A stretch of DNA of 14,576 bases from PCC-6406 sp964353225 (GTDB taxonomy: Bacteria; Cyanobacteriota; Cyanobacteriia; Phormidesmidales; Phormidesmidaceae). Location: positions 1 to 14,576 of the forward strand of contig CAYGVA010000096.1 in NCBI GenBank assembly GCA_964353225.1, read 5' to 3'. Made by a program: the position numbers and the translations under genes. The notes beneath the pieces are model-generated. The model was not told the origin of the DNA. It did not search any database and was given only the letters and a program-made list of their open reading frames with translations. Shown piece after piece: positions 13,381 through 14,576 of the stretch (position 1 is the first letter of the stretch; each line of letters starts with the position of its first letter).

Positions 13381-14211
13381 ATGACCGAGCCCCCCGAGTT
13401 AATCATTGAGGCTGGGCGTACAGAAGCCCAGTATTGGCGGGACCTATGGCGCTATCGGGAGCTGTTTTATTTCCTAGCTTGGCGGGATATCTTGGTGCGT
13501 TACAAGCAAACCTTTATTGGGGTGGCTTGGGCGCTGATTCGTCCGTTTTTGACCATGGTGGTGTTTACGGTGGTGTTTGGTCAGTTGGCTAAGCTGCCGT
13601 CAGAGGGGGATGCGCCCTACCCAATCATGGTGTTTGCGGCGATGCTGCCCTGGCAGTTTTTTGCCAGTGCTTTGGCGGAATGCAGCAACAGTCTGATTCA
13701 AAATTCCAACCTAATTTCAAAGGTGTATTTCCCTCGGTTGGTGGTGCCCACCAGTGCGGTGATCGTCAGCTTTGTAGACTTTTTGATTTCCGGGGTGATT
13801 TTACTGGGGCTCATGGCCTGGTACAACGCCGTACCCTCCTGGCGAATTGTCACCCTGCCGCTATTTGTGGCGATCGCCTTTGCTGCGGCCATGGGGGCGG
13901 GGCTATGGCTGGCGGCACTAAACGTTCAGTACCGGGACTTTCGCTATGTGGTGCCGTTCTTGGTGCAGTTTGGCCTATACATTTCCCCGGTGGGGTTTAG
14001 CAGTGGCATTGTGCCCGAACAATGGCGGCTGCTCTACTCCCTCAACCCCATGGTGGGGGTGATTGATGGCTTCCGCTGGGCCATCATCGGCGGTGATGTG
14101 ACGCTGTACTGGCCAGGGTTTCTGCTGTCATCGCTGCTAGTGGCGGTGCTGCTGGTGACGGGCATTTTGTATTTCCGCCGCATGGAGCGCACCTTTGCTG
14201 ATGTGATCTAG
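13381..14211 (+). CDS. wzm: ABC-2 type polysaccharide/polyol phosphate export permease (Wzm type)
   Basis: This encodes 276 residues, usual for the family. The N-terminus carries YWRDLWRYRELFYFLAWRDI then LVRYKQTFIGVAWALIRP, the characteristic cytoplasmic amphipathic entry of Wzm-like permeases. About six hydrophobic segments follow (roughly 46-67, 81-101, 121-147, 157-180, 188-203, 246-265). Other family landmarks are MLPWQFFASALAECSNSLI, LISKVYFPRLVVP, LNVQYRDFRYVVPFLVQFGLY and SLNPMVGVIDGFRWAIIG. It sits in the inner membrane and forms the channel paired with the divergently encoded ATPase. wzm and wzt are usually co-directional; here they diverge. Codon and base use match the GC-rich flank. 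Confidence 0.93.
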   Translation: MTEPPELIIEAGRTEAQYWRDLWRYRELFYFLAWRDILVRYKQTFIGVAWALIRPFLTMVVFTVVFGQLAKLPSEGDAPYPIMVFAAMLPWQFFASALAECSNSLIQNSNLISKVYFPRLVVPTSAVIVSFVDFLISGVILLGLMAWYNAVPSWRIVTLPLFVAIAFAAAMGAGLWLAALNVQYRDFRYVVPFLVQFGLYISPVGFSSGIVPEQWRLLYSLNPMVGVIDGFRWAIIGGDVTLYWPGFLLSSLLVAVLLVTGILYFRRMERTFADVI

Positions 14212-14212
14212 C

Positions 14213-14245
14213 CGCCGCTGGGCTTACACCCCCAAATCAGCGGCG
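14213..14245. terminator. Inverted repeat between convergent wzm and crtH ends
   Basis: CGCCGCTG at 14213-14220 pairs with CAGCGGCG at 14238-14245 across 17 nt, starting 2 nt after the wzm stop. The second arm lies inside the last codons of the minus-strand gene. It may act as a bidirectional terminator; there is no T-run, so support is modest. Confidence 0.35.
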
Positions 14246-14576
14246 ATCCGGTGGGCGCAGGCAAATCCCGAAAAGGCTACCGCATTCAACCCCTGCCCAG
14301 GAAAGGTGCTGTCACCTACGCAGTAAAGTCCTGGCAGGGCGGTGCGGTTAAAGGGCATGGTCAGCAGTCCAGGCAGTTGCCCCACGGGCATGGGGCCATA
14401 GGTACCGTCCCGACGCCCCAAAAAGCGGCGATGGCTACGGGGGGTGCCGATGGAGCAGTGATCGATGGCGTTTTCAAGGCCAGGGAACAGCGTTTCTAAA
14501 TGGGCAATCACCTGGGCGGCTTTGGCCTGTTTTTGCGCTTGGTATTGCGACGGGGTGAGCTGGTCCCAGTCTTGGA
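14224..14576 (-). CDS. crtH: Carotenoid isomerase (prolycopene isomerase, CrtISO/CrtH), C-terminal part
   Basis: The frame is open to the right edge, so the gene starts outside the window; about 117 C-terminal residues are visible. They include QDWDQLTPSQYQAQKQ, VIAHLETLFPGL, TPRSHRRFLGRRDGTYGPMP, MPFNRTALPGLYCVGDSTF and PGQGLNAVAFSGFACAHRI, which is the very conserved FAD-dependent CrtISO tail. The enzyme converts poly-cis lycopene (prolycopene) to the all-trans form in carotenoid synthesis, at the membrane. It belongs to core metabolism and not to the glycan cluster, so it probably marks the cluster's border. The GTG at 14511 is an internal codon, not the start. Confidence 0.93.
   Translation of the reverse strand, partial: QDWDQLTPSQYQAQKQAKAAQVIAHLETLFPGLENAIDHCSIGTPRSHRRFLGRRDGTYGPMPVGQLPGLLTMPFNRTALPGLYCVGDSTFPGQGLNAVAFSGFACAHRIAADLGV

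Noticed and set aside
13680..14000. Plus-strand 106-codon frame inside wzm
   Set aside because: Alternative-frame translation of a GC-rich coding sequence; the wzm frame has full family support.
1..14576. CRISPR array or direct-repeat array
   Set aside because: No regularly spaced repeats of 20-40 bp were seen; the only tandem repeats are short (8-bp duplication at 3528-3543).

Overview
The window looks like chromosome of a (probably filamentous) cyanobacterium. The palindrome GCGATCGC (HIP1), typical of cyanobacterial genomes, recurs across it, for example near 2900, 3652, 4192, 7475, 9009 and 13870. The right edge carries the 3' part of a CrtISO-type carotenoid isomerase gene, also typical of this group. 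The species cannot be named from the sequence.

Region 1 (1-4150) is a patchwork accessory stretch. It starts with the 3' end of a conserved hypothetical gene. A hairpin-rich gap follows, then a tRNA-like gene with an abnormal anticodon loop. Next is a tight two-gene unit: a winged-helix/coiled-coil protein and a full-length P63C-domain protein, a family usually met in phages and mobile elements. After it come a C-terminal scrap of an IS1595-family (ISXO2-like) transposase, a compound inverted-repeat element made of four GGTGCGT(T) motifs, a clipped antitoxin-like gene, an NTF2-like hypothetical, a small phosphatase gene that has lost its middle in frame, and one more small hypothetical.

Region 2 (4152-13168, all minus strand) is a surface-polysaccharide cluster. 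In transcription order it holds: wzt-type ABC ATPase with a C-terminal substrate domain; a 188-bp gap with a candidate promoter; a 755-residue radical SAM/SPASM plus polysaccharide pyruvyl transferase fusion; a GT4; a 660-residue double glycosyltransferase; a GT2; and a second GT4. The last five genes are separated by at most 18 bp (15 bp at the GT2 start) or overlap, so they are probably one transcript. By eye, GC content is low from about 5400 to about 12780 and higher on both sides. The right-hand change falls inside wzt, which suggests a cassette swap with a breakpoint within that gene.

Region 3 (13169-14576) holds the matching ABC-2 permease (wzm type), transcribed away from wzt on the plus strand, and the 3' part of the carotenoid isomerase gene converging on it. 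Wzm and Wzt would export a glycan finished on its lipid carrier on the cytoplasmic side. The glycosyltransferases would build it, and the fusion protein may add a pyruvyl ketal and/or another modification. I saw no Wzx, Wzy, ligase or nucleotide-sugar synthesis gene here.

The most notable items are the radical SAM-pyruvyl transferase fusion, the mosaic wzt, the odd tRNA beside the P63C unit, and the minimal phosphatase.
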